NCBI RefSeq assembly: GCF_002866925.1
Contig: NZ_PKUQ01000047.1
Location: 62,001-126,000 of the forward strand
Source of the DNA: Cohaesibacter celericrescens
GTDB lineage: Bacteria; Pseudomonadota; Alphaproteobacteria; Rhizobiales; Cohaesibacteraceae
Reading direction: 5' to 3'
Length of the DNA stretch: 64,000 nucleotides
Both the position numbers and the translations under genes were made by a program. Position 1 is the first letter of the stretch. Every line of letters starts with the position of its first letter. The notes under the pieces were generated by a model. The model had not been told where the DNA came from, made no database searches, and was given only the letters and a program-made list of their open reading frames with translations. Shown in pieces: positions 55,052 to 64,000 of the stretch.

Positions 55052-55080
55052 AGTGCTTTCGGTACAGGTTTTTGAGCCTT

Positions 55081-55500
55081 TGCCGCACCGACGCTGCTGC
55101 CAAGCAGGTGTTTGCCAGCCTGCCTTCTCGCAAACTGCATATTTGTGTGATTTTGCTTTGGCTACCCTTGATGATTTTGTGGCCGTTTGGCAAAATGCCG
55201 CTGCGCTGGACGTTGCCAAGCAATGGAAAGCTTATGGTGCCGGTGAAGTTGTTGACAAGGGGTGGTGTAAACCGTCTTTTGTTGACGGATAATGGTGTTC
55301 AGAATGTGCCGTCAGCTGCTAGGTTGAAACCCAAGGGAACCATCTGAGCCGGTGATTCCTTTGCTGCGGGATATTTCAATCGTCGCGCTTTTGGCGATCC
55401 ACATGAAGGCGTTGCTTTGACAGCACATGGTGTTGCCGATCAGGTCATTATGCATCCGGGTGCTATAATCGACAAATCCGTCTGGACCCAAAGGAAATAG
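55081..55500 (+). pseudogene. kdgK: Decayed 2-keto-3-deoxygluconate kinase (kdgK) remnant
   Basis: Three frame segments together spell the C-terminal half of a PfkB-type KDG kinase. From 55081 one frame reads TDAAAKQVFASLP; a shift leads to LCDFALATLDDFVAVW and AYGAGEVVDKG, which stops at 55288-55292; a second shift gives DNGVQNVPSAARL, then an in-frame TGA (55345-55347) where the conserved Gly of the DTTGAGDSF motif should be, and on to AGDSFAAGYFNRRAFGD, ALTAHGVADQVIMHPGAII and a TAG at 55498. The N-terminal half is missing. The position between kduD and eda is exactly where kdgK is expected. The enzyme step must be supplied from elsewhere. Confidence 0.85.
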
Positions 55501-55611
55501 GGTGCTCTTTCTTCAACTTGGACCACCAAGGTGATGAGCTGACGTTTTGTCTCAATGGTTTGTTGCAATTCCTGCACTGACTGGAATTGCTTTTAGAAAA
55601 AAGGATTGATC

Positions 55612-56244
55612 ATGCGTGATCAGATTTCCAGCATTTGTAAGGGTGTGAAGGTCATTCCCGTTGTTGTCATCGACGATGTTGAAGACGCTGTGCCATTGGC
55701 ACGCTGCTTGGTCGACAATGGTCTGCCGGTTGTTGAAGTGACGCTGCGGACAGATGCTGCTCTGGACGCAATCAAGGCGATTGCTAAAGAGGTCAAGGAT
55801 TGCATCATCGGGGTTGGTTCTATTGGTTCTCCTGAACAGTTGAATGCGGCTATCGAGGCTGGTGGGCATTTTGGTGTTTCTCCCGGCACATCTCCCAAGT
55901 TGCTGCGGGCACTGGAAAAAAGCGATTGGCCGTTTTTGCCCGGTTCTGGTTCCTTGAGCGAAATGATGGGGTTGCGCGAAGCAGGCTTCACCGAGCTCAA
56001 ATTGTTTCCTGCTGAGATTGTGGGTGGTGTCGGCATGCTCAAGTCTGTTGCTGGGCCTGTTTCGGATATTTCTTTCTGCCCAACCGGTGGAGTGAAACCT
56101 GAAAATGCTGAAGAATATCTTGGGTTGGGCAACGTATTTGCCATTGGCGGCACGTGGATTGCTCCATTGCAAGATGTCAAAGACAAAAAATGGGACGTCA
56201 TTGCCGCCCGCGCCAAAGCCGCGAGCACGCTTGGACAGGGTTGA
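55612..56244 (+). CDS. eda: KDPG aldolase (2-dehydro-3-deoxy-phosphogluconate aldolase)
   Basis: 210 residues from ATG 55612, with AAGGA six bases upstream. It cleaves KDPG to pyruvate and glyceraldehyde 3-phosphate, the last step of uronate breakdown. Motifs: VIPVVVIDDVEDAVPLA, PVVEVTLRTDAAL (catalytic Glu), FTELKLFPAEIVGG (Schiff-base Lys) and SFCPTGGVKPENAEEYL. The usual GAGTV segment reads GVGSIGSPEQL, a variation seen in some family members. Ends the uronate operon with a clear terminator. Confidence 0.93.
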   Translation: MRDQISSICKGVKVIPVVVIDDVEDAVPLARCLVDNGLPVVEVTLRTDAALDAIKAIAKEVKDCIIGVGSIGSPEQLNAAIEAGGHFGVSPGTSPKLLRALEKSDWPFLPGSGSLSEMMGLREAGFTELKLFPAEIVGGVGMLKSVAGPVSDISFCPTGGVKPENAEEYLGLGNVFAIGGTWIAPLQDVKDKKWDVIAARAKAASTLGQG

Positions 56245-56291
56245 TAACCAGCCAATCTGGTAAAATAACACAATTCTGTAGGTCTTAAAGT

Positions 56292-56328
56292 GAGCCGAGA
56301 TCGCCATATGTGCGGTCTCGGCTTTTTA
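56292..56328 (+). terminator. Rho-independent terminator after eda
   Basis: GAGCCGAGA and TCTCGGCT form the stem around a 15-nt loop (with a further CG pair inside), followed by TTTTATT. Confidence 0.88.
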
Positions 56329-57114
56329 TTGTCCAGGTTTCAAATGGGCTCTATCCAAGTCAGAGCTTGTTGGGGCCTGTTACCCGTAAATAGATGAATC
56401 TAATCATAAGTGACCCATACAGGCAACTCGCCTATCCATGTTTGTGATGGCATAGCATGCCATGGCTGAGCAGGAGAATTTCGGCGAAACTTCACTCTTG
56501 GAAAGGGAGCCTCAAGGGCTTTGAGCCCTGCAGGAATAGGGTGGCATTGGTGGCTGGGCACAAATGTCGTTGATTTTTTGCGGTTGTTTTGCCGTCATTC
56601 GATCGCAAAATGAAATTTGGCTTGTTGTTCCGAGTGTGGGGCATGGGCCGAATAAAAAGCAATATCGTCCATATTTTTAACCAAATCCCGCCTTCCTTCT
56701 TGGTCCTATTCGATTGAGTATAGAAGGCGGAGGATTGGAAGAAACGCAAGGATCATTGTCGATGGTTCAGCGTTTTTGGGAGGAATGCTGGCTATTTAGC
56801 TGGTGCGGTGTTGTTTTGTCCGCTTCTTATTGCTCGATATTATGTCGGGGTTCCCCTTTGTTAGAGCGCTCGTTTTGTGCAGCTTCTTTCGATCTATATG
56901 GTGCGCTTAATGCGGTATCAACGCGCCATTTTTATTTTATCGCCCAAAATAAATGTCGCATTTGTTTTGGTTCTAAATCGATATTTCGCTGGCAAGGCAT
57001 TGGAGAGGACTGCGCCGGTTTTGCAAAATTGGCGTTGTGTTTGGCTTGGAATTTGTCGTTGCGGGTGATGCGATCAACATCTTTTGGATGCTCATACAAG
57101 CAAGGGAGGACATC
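56329..57114 (+). promoter_or_regulatory. Long upstream region of chvE
   Basis: About 785 bp with no gene I can support. Several open frames exist but have poor ribosome-binding sites and no family resemblance. It contains a ROK-type dyad at 56931-56954 and an SD (AAGGGAGGA) just before chvE. The unusual length suggests a complex promoter, a small RNA or a lost gene; no specific structure was recognised. Confidence 0.45.
56931..56954. promoter_or_regulatory. Probable ROK (XylR) operator upstream of chvE
   Basis: TTTATTTTA, six spacer bases, AAAATAAAT; the inner TTTATTTT/AAAATAAA arms are an exact 8-bp inverted repeat. The right half and spacing equal those of the sites before xylBA and xylF. 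It lies about 160 bp upstream of the chvE start. Confidence 0.6.
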
Positions 57115-58200
57115 ATGCTTGGACTTGGAAGATTCTTCAATACGGTAACAATGGGGGCTATGGCTTTGGCTCTTGGCGCTGCGTTTACCACGACGCCAAC
57201 TGTCGCTGCAGACAAAGGCTTTGTCGGGATCGCGATGCCGACACAATCATCGGCCCGTTGGATTTCTGATGGTAGCAGTATGGTCAAGCAGTTCGAAGAC
57301 GCTGGCTATAAGACTGATCTGCAATATGCAGAAGATGATATTGCCAATCAGCTGCGTCAGGTTGAAACCATGATCTTGAAAGGCGTTAACGTGCTCGTTA
57401 TCGCGGCGATCGACGGCACGACCCTATCCAGCGCTTTGGACTTGGCTGCGGAAAGTGACATCAAGGTTATCGCTTATGACCGACTGATCCGCGACTCCGG
57501 CAACGTCAACTATTACGCAACATTCGACAATTTCCAGGTTGGTGTTCTTCAAGCAACGTCGTTGGTCACCGGTCTTGATCTTGAAAATGCAAAAGCGCCA
57601 TTGAACATCGAATTGTTCGGTGGATCTCCTGATGATAACAACGCCTATTTCTTCTACAACGGCGCAATGTCTGTGCTGCAGCCATTGATTGACGACGGCA
57701 AGCTTATTGTTCAGTCTGGCCAAATGGGCATGGATCAAGTGGGTACCTTGCGTTGGGACGGTGCGGTTGCACAGGCGCGCATGGATAATCTGCTGAGCGC
57801 TTTCTACACCGACAAACGTCTCGATGGTGTGCTTGCTCCTTATGATGGTTTGTCCATCGGTATCCTGTCTTCGCTTAAAGGGGTTGGCTACGGTTCTGGC
57901 GATATGAAAATGCCCATCGTAACCGGTCAGGACGCTGAAATTCAGTCCATCAAGTCGATGATTGCCGGTGAGCAATATTCAACGGTCTTTAAAGACACCC
58001 GCGAGTTGGCGCGTGTGACTGTGGGTATGGTCTCTGCACTTCTGGAAGGCACAGAGCCTGAAATCAACGACACCAAAACATATGACAATGGCGTGAAAGT
58101 GATCCCTTCCTATCTGCTCAAACCAGTGGATGTGAACATTAGCAACTGGGAAAAAATCGTGATCGATAGTGGTTACTACACTATGGATCAGGTCAAATAA
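57115..58200 (+). CDS. chvE: Multiple-sugar-binding periplasmic protein ChvE
   Basis: 361 residues from ATG 57115 (AAGGGAGGA upstream). A signal peptide ends near TPTVA. The mature domain begins [20 protein letters not shown], a ChvE hallmark, then [50 protein letters not shown] and [13 protein letters not shown]. ChvE binds arabinose, glucose, galactose and related aldoses, and in Agrobacterium also signals to VirA. With GguA/GguB it makes an importer, and the linked araDA genes point to L-arabinose. A hairpin pair follows. Confidence 0.93.
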   Translation: MLGLGRFFNTVTMGAMALALGAAFTTTPTVAADKGFVGIAMPTQSSARWISDGSSMVKQFEDAGYKTDLQYAEDDIANQLRQVETMILKGVNVLVIAAIDGTTLSSALDLAAESDIKVIAYDRLIRDSGNVNYYATFDNFQVGVLQATSLVTGLDLENAKAPLNIELFGGSPDDNNAYFFYNGAMSVLQPLIDDGKLIVQSGQMGMDQVGTLRWDGAVAQARMDNLLSAFYTDKRLDGVLAPYDGLSIGILSSLKGVGYGSGDMKMPIVTGQDAEIQSIKSMIAGEQYSTVFKDTRELARVTVGMVSALLEGTEPEINDTKTYDNGVKVIPSYLLKPVDVNISNWEKIVIDSGYYTMDQVK

Positions 58201-58213
58201 TTTCCTCCAGAAG

Positions 58214-58243
58214 GAGGGGAGGAGGTTGTTGTCTTCTCCCCTC
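58214..58243 (+). promoter_or_regulatory. Intercistronic stem-loop between chvE and gguA
   Basis: GAGGGGAG (58214-58221) pairs with CTCCCCTC (58236-58243) over a 14-nt loop; a competing small hairpin CCTCC/GGAGG lies just upstream (58204-58217). No T run follows, so a stabilising or translation-shielding role is more likely than termination. Confidence 0.62.
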
Positions 58244-58288
58244 ACTCTCCAAAATTGGGGTAGAGGCTGGATTGTTCCAGAGACAGAT

Positions 58289-59815
58289 ATGAGCATCATT
58301 CTTGAAATGCGAGGAATCACCAAGACCTTTCCCGGTGTGAAAGCCCTTAGTGATGTGAACATGGCCGTTGAGGAGGGAGAAATCCACGCACTCGTCGGTG
58401 AAAACGGTGCAGGTAAGTCAACTTTAATGAAAGTCCTTAGTGGCGTTTATCCGCACGGGGATTATGACGGCGAGATTGTTTATAAGGGAGACGTGCAGCG
58501 GTTTTCGGGCATCACTGACAGTGAAGAAAAAGGCATTATCATCATCCACCAGGAGTTGGCCTTGGTTCCTTTGCTTTCCATTGCAGAGAATATCTTTCTG
58601 GGCAATGAACGCGCCAAAAACGGTGTCATCAATTGGTCAATGGCACATGCAGAGTCAGAACAATTGCTCAAAATTGTTGGTTTGAAAGAGCCAACCAGCA
58701 CGCTGATCACCAATCTGGGCGTAGGCCAGCAGCAATTGATCGAAATTGCCAAGGCTTTGTCCAAAGAAGTGAAATTGCTCATACTTGATGAGCCGACATC
58801 GTCTCTGAATGAGCAGGACAGTGCCGCTCTTCTTGAGTTGCTGCTGGAGTTCAAGCGGCAGGGAATTGCATCCATCCTCATTTCACACAAGCTGAATGAA
58901 GTGGTTAAAGTCGCGGACCGTATCACGGTTTTGCGCGACGGCCAGACCGTCAGCACGCTTGAGTGTGACAAAACTGAAGCGATGGAGAATAAGATCATTA
59001 AGGACATGGTCGGTCGTGAGCTGACCAATCGTTTTCCACCCCGCAAAGCCGAGATCGGCGAGCGCTTGATGGAGGTGACTGACTGGAATGTTCACCACCA
59101 TATTCATGCAGACAAACATTTGATCAAAGATGTTAATTTCAATGTGCGCGCTGGAGAAATCGTCGGTATTGCGGGCCTGATGGGTGCAGGTCGGACCGAA
59201 TTAGCAATGAGTATTTTTGGTCGCTCCTACGGCAAAAAAATCTCTGGAAATGTCAAATTGCACGGTCAGGCTATTGACGTCAGTACGATCAACAAAGCGG
59301 TAGAACAGGGCATTGCTTATGTCACCGAAGACCGTAAGCAATATGGCTTGGTGTTAGACAATACCATTAAATTCAACACCACCCTTTCAAATCTTGAAGC
59401 GGTGTCAAACGGTGTTGTCCTTGATGACAATGCCGAAATACGTGTGGGGCTGGACTATAAAGAAAAGCTCAATACGCGTTGCTCCGGTCTGCATCAAAAA
59501 GTGGTCAACCTGTCTGGCGGTAATCAGCAGAAGGTTGTTTTGAGTAAGTGGCTTTTCGCCAATCCGGAAGTGTTGATCCTCGACGAGCCGACCCGCGGCA
59601 TCGATGTGAACGCGAAATACGAGATTTATACAATCATCAACCAGCTGGCCGAAGAAGGCAAAGGCGTTGTGTTTATTTCGTCCGAGATGCCGGAGTTGCT
59701 TGGCATGTGTGATCGCATCTACGTCATGAATGAGGGCAAGCTGGTTGGCGAGCTTCCTGCCGCCGAAGCCTCTCAGGAAAAGATCATGCGGATGATCATC
59801 AAGAACAATGGGTGA
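58289..59815 (+). CDS. gguA: Sugar ABC transporter ATPase GguA (double-domain)
   Basis: 508 residues from ATG 58289 (the frame is open 120 bp upstream, but the [20 protein letters not shown] start is standard). Two ABC domains: the first with [12 protein letters not shown], the signature-region [15 protein letters not shown] and [12 protein letters not shown]; the second with [31 protein letters not shown] and [11 protein letters not shown]. The second Walker A is degenerate (GLMGAGRT), as usual in this class. Energises sugar uptake with GguB and ChvE. Overlaps gguB by 8 bp. Confidence 0.93.
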   Translation: MSIILEMRGITKTFPGVKALSDVNMAVEEGEIHALVGENGAGKSTLMKVLSGVYPHGDYDGEIVYKGDVQRFSGITDSEEKGIIIIHQELALVPLLSIAENIFLGNERAKNGVINWSMAHAESEQLLKIVGLKEPTSTLITNLGVGQQQLIEIAKALSKEVKLLILDEPTSSLNEQDSAALLELLLEFKRQGIASILISHKLNEVVKVADRITVLRDGQTVSTLECDKTEAMENKIIKDMVGRELTNRFPPRKAEIGERLMEVTDWNVHHHIHADKHLIKDVNFNVRAGEIVGIAGLMGAGRTELAMSIFGRSYGKKISGNVKLHGQAIDVSTINKAVEQGIAYVTEDRKQYGLVLDNTIKFNTTLSNLEAVSNGVVLDDNAEIRVGLDYKEKLNTRCSGLHQKVVNLSGGNQQKVVLSKWLFANPEVLILDEPTRGIDVNAKYEIYTIINQLAEEGKGVVFISSEMPELLGMCDRIYVMNEGKLVGELPAAEASQEKIMRMIIKNNG

Positions 59816-61037
59816 TAAAATGGATAAGATGGTAAAATCCGCTTCGTCGGATGATACGCAATCGTCTGAAGGCAAAAGCAAAATTGGCGATTATTTCAAG
59901 GCTAACCTTCGTGAATACGGCCTTCTGCTTGCCTTGATTGTCGTGATGGTCTCGTTCCAGATCATGACAGGCGGCATTCTTATGAAGCCGCTGAATTTGA
60001 CCAATCTGGTTTTGCAAAACAGCTATGTTGTCATCATGGCAATTGGCATGTTGCTGGTTATTGTTGCGGGGCATATTGACCTCTCGGTTGGTTCGGTCGT
60101 CGGCTTCATTGGCGCACTGGCCGCTGTGATGATCGTGAATTATGATATCAACTATATGGTCACGATTGTGGTGTGTTTGATTGTCGGCACAGCCATCGGT
60201 GCTGCTCAGGGGTTTTGGGTCGCCTATTACAAAATTCCGGCTTTTATCGTGACGTTGGCGGGCATGTTGGTGTTTCGCGGCCTGACGCTTGCTTTGTTGC
60301 AAGGGCAGTCGGTTGGCCCATTTCCTGTTCCCTTCCAGAAAATGAGCTCTGGCTTCATTCCCGATCTATTGGGCTCCGGTCGCCCGCATATTTTGACCAT
60401 TGCTTTGAGCGTGGCTCTCAGTCTTTTTATTCTTTACTCAGCCTTCAAGAAGCGTCGGGAGCAGGCCAAATTCGGCACCGTTGATGAGCCTTATGCATTT
60501 TTCCTTGGTAAAAATATCCTGATCGTTTTTGCGATCAACTATCTGTCTTATGTGATGGCCGGTTACAAGGGGTACCCCAACGTTTTGATCGTGATGGCTG
60601 TCTTGATCAGCATCTACAGCTTTGTCACCACACGCACCACTATTGGTCGCCGCATCTATGCTCTGGGTGGGAATGAGAAAGCCGCCAAGCTGTCGGGTGT
60701 GAATACAGCAAAGCTGACATTTCTCACCTTTGCCAACATGGGCATGTTGGCGGCATTCGCTGGGCTGGTTTTTGCGGCCCGATTGAACACGGCGACCCCC
60801 AAAGGCGGGTTCACCTTTGAACTTGACGTGATTGCAGCGGTGTTCATCGGTGGGGCATCCATGTCGGGTGGGGTCGGTACGGTGATCGGTGCTGTGATTG
60901 GGGCGTTCCTGATGGGCGTTATGAACAATGGCATGTCGATTATGTCCATCGGTATCGATTATCAGCAGGTGATTAAGGGGCTCGTTTTGCTCGCTGCTGT
61001 GATTTTCGATGTCTACAACAAAAACAAAGCGCAGTAA
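59808..61037 (+). CDS. gguB: Sugar ABC transporter permease GguB
   Basis: 409 residues from the ATG at 59808, or 405 from the ATG at 59820. Family BPD_transp_2, with about ten membrane segments: [59 protein letters not shown]. The length of about 400 with an extra cytoplasmic section ([15 protein letters not shown]) is typical of GguB and XylH-like permeases. A stem-loop follows 46 bp after its stop, then 360 bp to araD. Confidence 0.93.
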   Translation: MGDKMDKMVKSASSDDTQSSEGKSKIGDYFKANLREYGLLLALIVVMVSFQIMTGGILMKPLNLTNLVLQNSYVVIMAIGMLLVIVAGHIDLSVGSVVGFIGALAAVMIVNYDINYMVTIVVCLIVGTAIGAAQGFWVAYYKIPAFIVTLAGMLVFRGLTLALLQGQSVGPFPVPFQKMSSGFIPDLLGSGRPHILTIALSVALSLFILYSAFKKRREQAKFGTVDEPYAFFLGKNILIVFAINYLSYVMAGYKGYPNVLIVMAVLISIYSFVTTRTTIGRRIYALGGNEKAAKLSGVNTAKLTFLTFANMGMLAAFAGLVFAARLNTATPKGGFTFELDVIAAVFIGGASMSGGVGTVIGAVIGAFLMGVMNNGMSIMSIGIDYQQVIKGLVLLAAVIFDVYNKNKAQ

Positions 61038-61083
61038 TCATCCGCGCTATCGCTCCCCTGTTGCTATAGGAGCGGGGCTGTGT

Positions 61084-61115
61084 CGGGGGCAGGATCTATC
61101 TGCCCCCGCTTTTCA
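61084..61115 (+). terminator. Hairpin after gguB, partial terminator
   Basis: CGGGGGCAG and CTGCCCCCG form a perfect 9-bp stem with loop GATCTAT, then CTTTTC. The surrounding gap (61038-61399) has no convincing gene; open frames on both strands at 61096-61351 lack support. It may partly separate the transporter from the araDA genes. Confidence 0.6.
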
Positions 61116-61399
61116 GCAAAGTCATGAGCAGTGCCAGTTTTGATGTGCGCGTTAGAAATGCCGCAACAGCGTCGGCCTGTTTGGGCAAGAGAAAAATACA
61201 TATGCGGTCAGGTGTTCGGGTTTTCATGATTAGCATTATTATCCATGTAATCGACCCGATAATCTCTAACTTTTTGCCGGCGATTAGCCAAATATCAGAC
61301 ACTACCGGCGGGGTCCCATGCGGCCCGTACCGAAGAAACAATGCCCTGTAAGAGCTATCAGATGCATCTCTATCGGGGCCAGTTTGGGAGGGTTCTGTC

Positions 61400-62089
61400 T
61401 TGCTGTCACACTTGCGAGAAGCGGTCTATCGGGCCAATATCGAACTGAATGACAGGGGCGTTGTCCTCTACACATGGGGCAATGTGAGCGCGATTGACCG
61501 TGAGCGAGGCCTTGTCGTGATCAAGCCTTCCGGTGTGCCTTACGAGACCATGACGGCCGACGATATGGTTGTTGTCGATCTGGAAAATAACGTGGTGTGG
61601 GGTGACAAGAAACCGTCATCCGACACCAAGACCCATACGGTTTTGTACAAAGCATTTTCCCAGATTGGTGGCATATCTCATACCCATTCTCGCCATGCGG
61701 TTGCATGGGCTCAAGCGCGCCGCGAAATTCCCTGTTTGGGAACCACGCAGGCTGACTATTGCGCCGGTGTTGTGCCCTGCACAGATCCATTGAGCATTGA
61801 GGATGTCACGCGCGATTATGAGGGCGCGACGGGCGAGGCAATTATACGCCGGTTTGAAGGCCTTGATCCTGTGGCTGTGCCGATGGTTCTTCTGGCTGGG
61901 CACGGGCCATTTGCCTGGGGCAAAGACGCGGACGAATCTGTGCGCAATGCGGTCATTTTGGAAGAGATCGCCCATATGGCGACGATTACGGCGACGGTCT
62001 CTAGTCCTTTGAAACCTCTGGAAAATTATGTGGTGGATTATCATTACCAGCGCAAACACGGGAAAGACGCTTGGTACGGCCAGCGTTGA
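61400..62089 (+). CDS. araD: L-ribulose-5-phosphate 4-epimerase AraD
   Basis: 229 residues starting at a TTG (61400), supported by GGGAGGG eight bases upstream and by the E. coli-like N-terminus MLSHLREAVYRANIELN; no ATG lies nearby in frame. It converts L-ribulose 5-phosphate to D-xylulose 5-phosphate with Zn. The class II aldolase/epimerase motifs are LYTWGNVSAIDRERGLVVIK, KPSSDTKTHTVLY, SHTHSRHAVAWAQA (zinc His) and LLAGHGPFAWGKDADE. The end HYQRKHGKDAWYGQ matches AraD. Confidence 0.94.
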   Translation: MLSHLREAVYRANIELNDRGVVLYTWGNVSAIDRERGLVVIKPSGVPYETMTADDMVVVDLENNVVWGDKKPSSDTKTHTVLYKAFSQIGGISHTHSRHAVAWAQARREIPCLGTTQADYCAGVVPCTDPLSIEDVTRDYEGATGEAIIRRFEGLDPVAVPMVLLAGHGPFAWGKDADESVRNAVILEEIAHMATITATVSSPLKPLENYVVDYHYQRKHGKDAWYGQR

Positions 62090-62239
62090 TTTTCATTTTG
62101 CATTTCGGTTCGGGAGGCACATTGGCCAACTGAAAATGCTGTTTGCACCATTGGGAGGATCTCTTGCCATGATCCACCGGTGCAGGACGCCTCGATTGCC
62201 GCGTGCAAGGCGAGGGATAGATTTAGAAAGGGCAAGACT

Positions 62240-63748
62240 ATGTATGGATTGAAGCCGCTGAAATTTTGGTTCGTTTGCGGATCACAGCATCTTTATGGGC
62301 CGGAGGCTTTGGCGCAGGTTGGGGAGGGTGCCAAGACTGTGGCTGAAGGCTTGGCCAAGGACGGCCGATTGGTTCTTCCGGTCGAGTTTGCGGGTGTTGT
62401 TACTACATCCGATGACGTAACCGATGTTTGCCGGCGGGCGTCTGCCGACCCCGAATGTGGCGGTTTGATCATTTGGATGCATACATTCTCTCCTGCTAAA
62501 ATGTGGATCCGCGGGCTCACTCAGCTGACCAAACCGTTGTTGCATTTGCATACCCAACTCAATGCGGCGCTGCCGTGGGAGTCCATTGATATGGACTATA
62601 TGAATTTGCATCAGGCCGCCCATGGCGACCGTGAAGCCGGTTTCATGCACACCCGTATGCGTTTGCGACGCAAGGTTGTTGTGGGCCATTGGTCCGACAG
62701 TGATGTGCAAGACCGCATTGATGCGTGGATGCGTGCGGCGCGTGCTTGGCATGATTGGCAGGGCGCTCGTTTCTGTCGCTTCGGTGACAATATGCGCGAT
62801 GTTGCGGTCACGGAAGGCGATAAAGTGGCAACCGAAATGGCCTTTGGATTTGGCGTTGACGGGTATGGTATTGGCGACTTGGTTGACCGTATGGCGGCGT
62901 TTACCGATGCAGAAGTCGAAGAGCGAGCTAATTCCTATAGTGAAGAGTATGTGCTTGTTCCAGAACTGGCTCCGGATGGAGCACAGCGCGCGGCATTGCT
63001 GGACGCAGCACGGCAAGACCTTGGCATTGAAGCATTTTTGCGTGAAGGTGGCTACAAGGGCTTTTCGCATAATTTTCAGGATTTGCACGGTCTGAATCAG
63101 CTTCCCGGTTTAGCACCACAGCGTATGATGGCGCAGGGCTTTGGTTTTGCTGGTGAAGGCGACTGGAAAACACCTGCTTTGTTGCGCGCCATGAAAGTCA
63201 TGGGCCATGGTCTAACCGGCGCGTGTTCCTTCATGGAAGACTATACCTATGATATGACCCCAGGCGCAGAAGTTGTGTTGGGGTCGCATATGTTGGAGAT
63301 TTGCCCAACCATTGCCGACGGTAAACCGCAACTTGAAATCCATCCTTTGGGTATTGGCGACAAGGCGGATCCTGTGCGCATGGTTTTCAATGCTCGAAAG
63401 GGTTCCGCGGTCAACGCCTGTTTCATTGATCTGGGCAACCGCTTCCGTTTGATCGCTAACACTGTAACATCGATTGATCATCCGGATCTTCCAAAGCTGC
63501 CTGTAGCGCGTGCTGTTTGGGAGTGCAATCCGGACTTTAAAACGGCCTGCACTGCTTGGATTTTGGCAGGTGGGGCGCATCATACGGCATACAGCTATGA
63601 TGTGACGTCAGAAATGCTCGAAGATTTTGCCAATATCGCAGGCATGGAATTGGCGTTGATTGATGAAGAAACATCTCTTTCAAGCTTTAAACAAGATTTG
63701 CGGATGAATGAGGTCTACTGGCACTTGGCGAACGGTATCAAAGCTTAA
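62240..63748 (+). CDS. araA: L-arabinose isomerase AraA
   Basis: 502 residues from ATG 62240, the typical AraA length. It converts L-arabinose to L-ribulose using Mn(II). Motifs: [17 protein letters not shown] at the N-terminus, [55 protein letters not shown] (catalytic Glu), FMEDYTYDM (Glu), SHMLEICPT and [10 protein letters not shown] (His). It completes an arabinose pathway with AraD; the middle enzyme, ribulokinase AraB, is not in this operon. Ends with a GCAA-loop terminator. Confidence 0.96.
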   Translation: MYGLKPLKFWFVCGSQHLYGPEALAQVGEGAKTVAEGLAKDGRLVLPVEFAGVVTTSDDVTDVCRRASADPECGGLIIWMHTFSPAKMWIRGLTQLTKPLLHLHTQLNAALPWESIDMDYMNLHQAAHGDREAGFMHTRMRLRRKVVVGHWSDSDVQDRIDAWMRAARAWHDWQGARFCRFGDNMRDVAVTEGDKVATEMAFGFGVDGYGIGDLVDRMAAFTDAEVEERANSYSEEYVLVPELAPDGAQRAALLDAARQDLGIEAFLREGGYKGFSHNFQDLHGLNQLPGLAPQRMMAQGFGFAGEGDWKTPALLRAMKVMGHGLTGACSFMEDYTYDMTPGAEVVLGSHMLEICPTIADGKPQLEIHPLGIGDKADPVRMVFNARKGSAVNACFIDLGNRFRLIANTVTSIDHPDLPKLPVARAVWECNPDFKTACTAWILAGGAHHTAYSYDVTSEMLEDFANIAGMELALIDEETSLSSFKQDLRMNEVYWHLANGIKA

Positions 63749-63775
63749 TTTGGAGCCAAATGCTTAAGCGGGTTT

Positions 63776-63807
63776 CGGCCCTGTCATGCAAATGGCAGGG
63801 CCGTTTT
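63776..63807 (+). terminator. Rho-independent terminator after araA
   Basis: CGGCCCTG and CAGGGCCG, extended by TCAT/ATGG, give a 12-bp stem capped by a GCAA tetraloop, followed by TTTT. Confidence 0.88.
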
Positions 63808-63871
63808 GATTGGGCAGTTGGTCTTGGGCGTCTATTCTAATTTTATCGCGCAGGCATGCACTTACGATTGG

Positions 63872-64000
63872 ATGTCGAATTGCGGGATTTGAGCAGTGCC
63901 TTGTTGCGTCGGTTGGCTGAAACTGTCTTGCAACTTCTCGCCTTCAGCGCGGACAATCAACGCCAGACTGCGCTCGCGAAATGTGCGGGGGCTCATATTG
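63872..64000 (-). CDS. Possible 3' end of a minus-strand gene
   Basis: On the minus strand a frame open from the window edge ends with TAA at 63872-63874 and reads MSPRTFRERSLALIVRAE and FSQPTQQGTAQIPQFDI before the stop. MSPRTFRER resembles the recognition helix of AraC-type regulators, but the sequence after it does not continue the family pattern. Only 42 codons are in the window, so coding status and identity are uncertain. It converges on araA. Confidence 0.35.

Noticed and set aside
54796..55347. Open frame of 183 codons overlapping kduD
   Set aside because: Its first part is an out-of-frame shadow of kduD; its last part is one frame segment of the kdgK remnant.
56714..57148. Plus-strand open frame of 144 codons before chvE
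   Set aside because: Overlaps the chvE start, Cys-rich odd composition, no recognisable domain.
61096..61351. Open frames on both strands between gguB and araD
   Set aside because: Mutually overlapping, no good start signals, no family resemblance; a hairpin occupies the same place.
1..64000. Search by eye for CRISPR arrays, insertion sequences, prophage genes, tRNA and rRNA
   Set aside because: No regular repeat arrays, transposase or integrase motifs, or tRNA/rRNA sequence were seen; a short tRNA could be missed without a covariance search.

Overview
The window looks like chromosomal DNA of a heterotrophic, probably marine alphaproteobacterium of the Hyphomicrobiales (Rhizobiales) type, with moderate GC. 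A Cohaesibacter-like lineage is a guess from gene content, not a demonstrated identification. The main pointers are frcBCA fructose importer genes, a chvE-gguA-gguB sugar importer, a sitABCD manganese/iron importer, an imuA-imuB-dnaE2 mutasome behind an alphaproteobacterial LexA box (GTTC-N7-GTTC), and several single-ATPase sugar ABC transporters. No rRNA, tRNA, CRISPR array, insertion sequence or prophage was seen.

Layout. 1-4.2 kb: 3' part of rluA, then a minus-strand operon (YiiX-like hydrolase, MMPL/RND exporter, small exported protein). 4.5-8.1 kb: sitABCD. 8.2-13 kb: small exported proteins, an NAD(P)-binding protein, an iron-type alcohol dehydrogenase, a YaiI-family protein and glycerate kinase. 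13.0-13.4 kb: a structured minus-strand RNA with an anti-Shine-Dalgarno loop and a terminator, downstream of a tiny ORF. 13.8-19.3 kb: SOS mutagenesis cassette imuA-imuB-dnaE2. 19.3-27.2 kb: LacI-controlled ABC importer with a cytoplasmic GH63-type glycosidase. 27.3-34.9 kb: xylose locus (xylB-xylA and the ROK regulator on minus, xylFHG on plus). 35.1-38.9 kb: di-heme cytochrome, FG-GAP/ASPIC (CRTAC1) protein and a convergent MsrQ-like membrane heme protein. 39.0-42.5 kb: giant MFS-PlsC-acyl ligase fusion. 42.8-48.6 kb: galM, then the divergent frcR / frcBCA fructose locus. 48.8-51.3 kb: pxpABC 5-oxoprolinase. 51.6-56.3 kb: GntR regulator and the unsaturated-uronate pathway kdgF-kduI-kduD-(decayed kdgK)-eda. 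57.1-63.8 kb: chvE-gguAB-araD-araA for L-arabinose and related sugars. A partial minus-strand ORF lies at the end.

How it fits together. From about 19 kb to the end the window is mostly a carbohydrate-acquisition island: four sugar ABC importers, each with its own high-level binding protein, feed xylose, fructose, arabinose/galactose-type sugars and an undetermined glycoside into the cell. Local regulators (LacI, two ROK proteins, GntR) sit next to palindromic sites that I could read directly. A 9-bp half-site shared by the xylBA, xylF and chvE upstream regions suggests one ROK regulator co-ordinates xylose and arabinose uptake. The uronate pathway has lost an intact kdgK at this locus, and no araB or fructokinase gene is present, so these steps must be encoded elsewhere.
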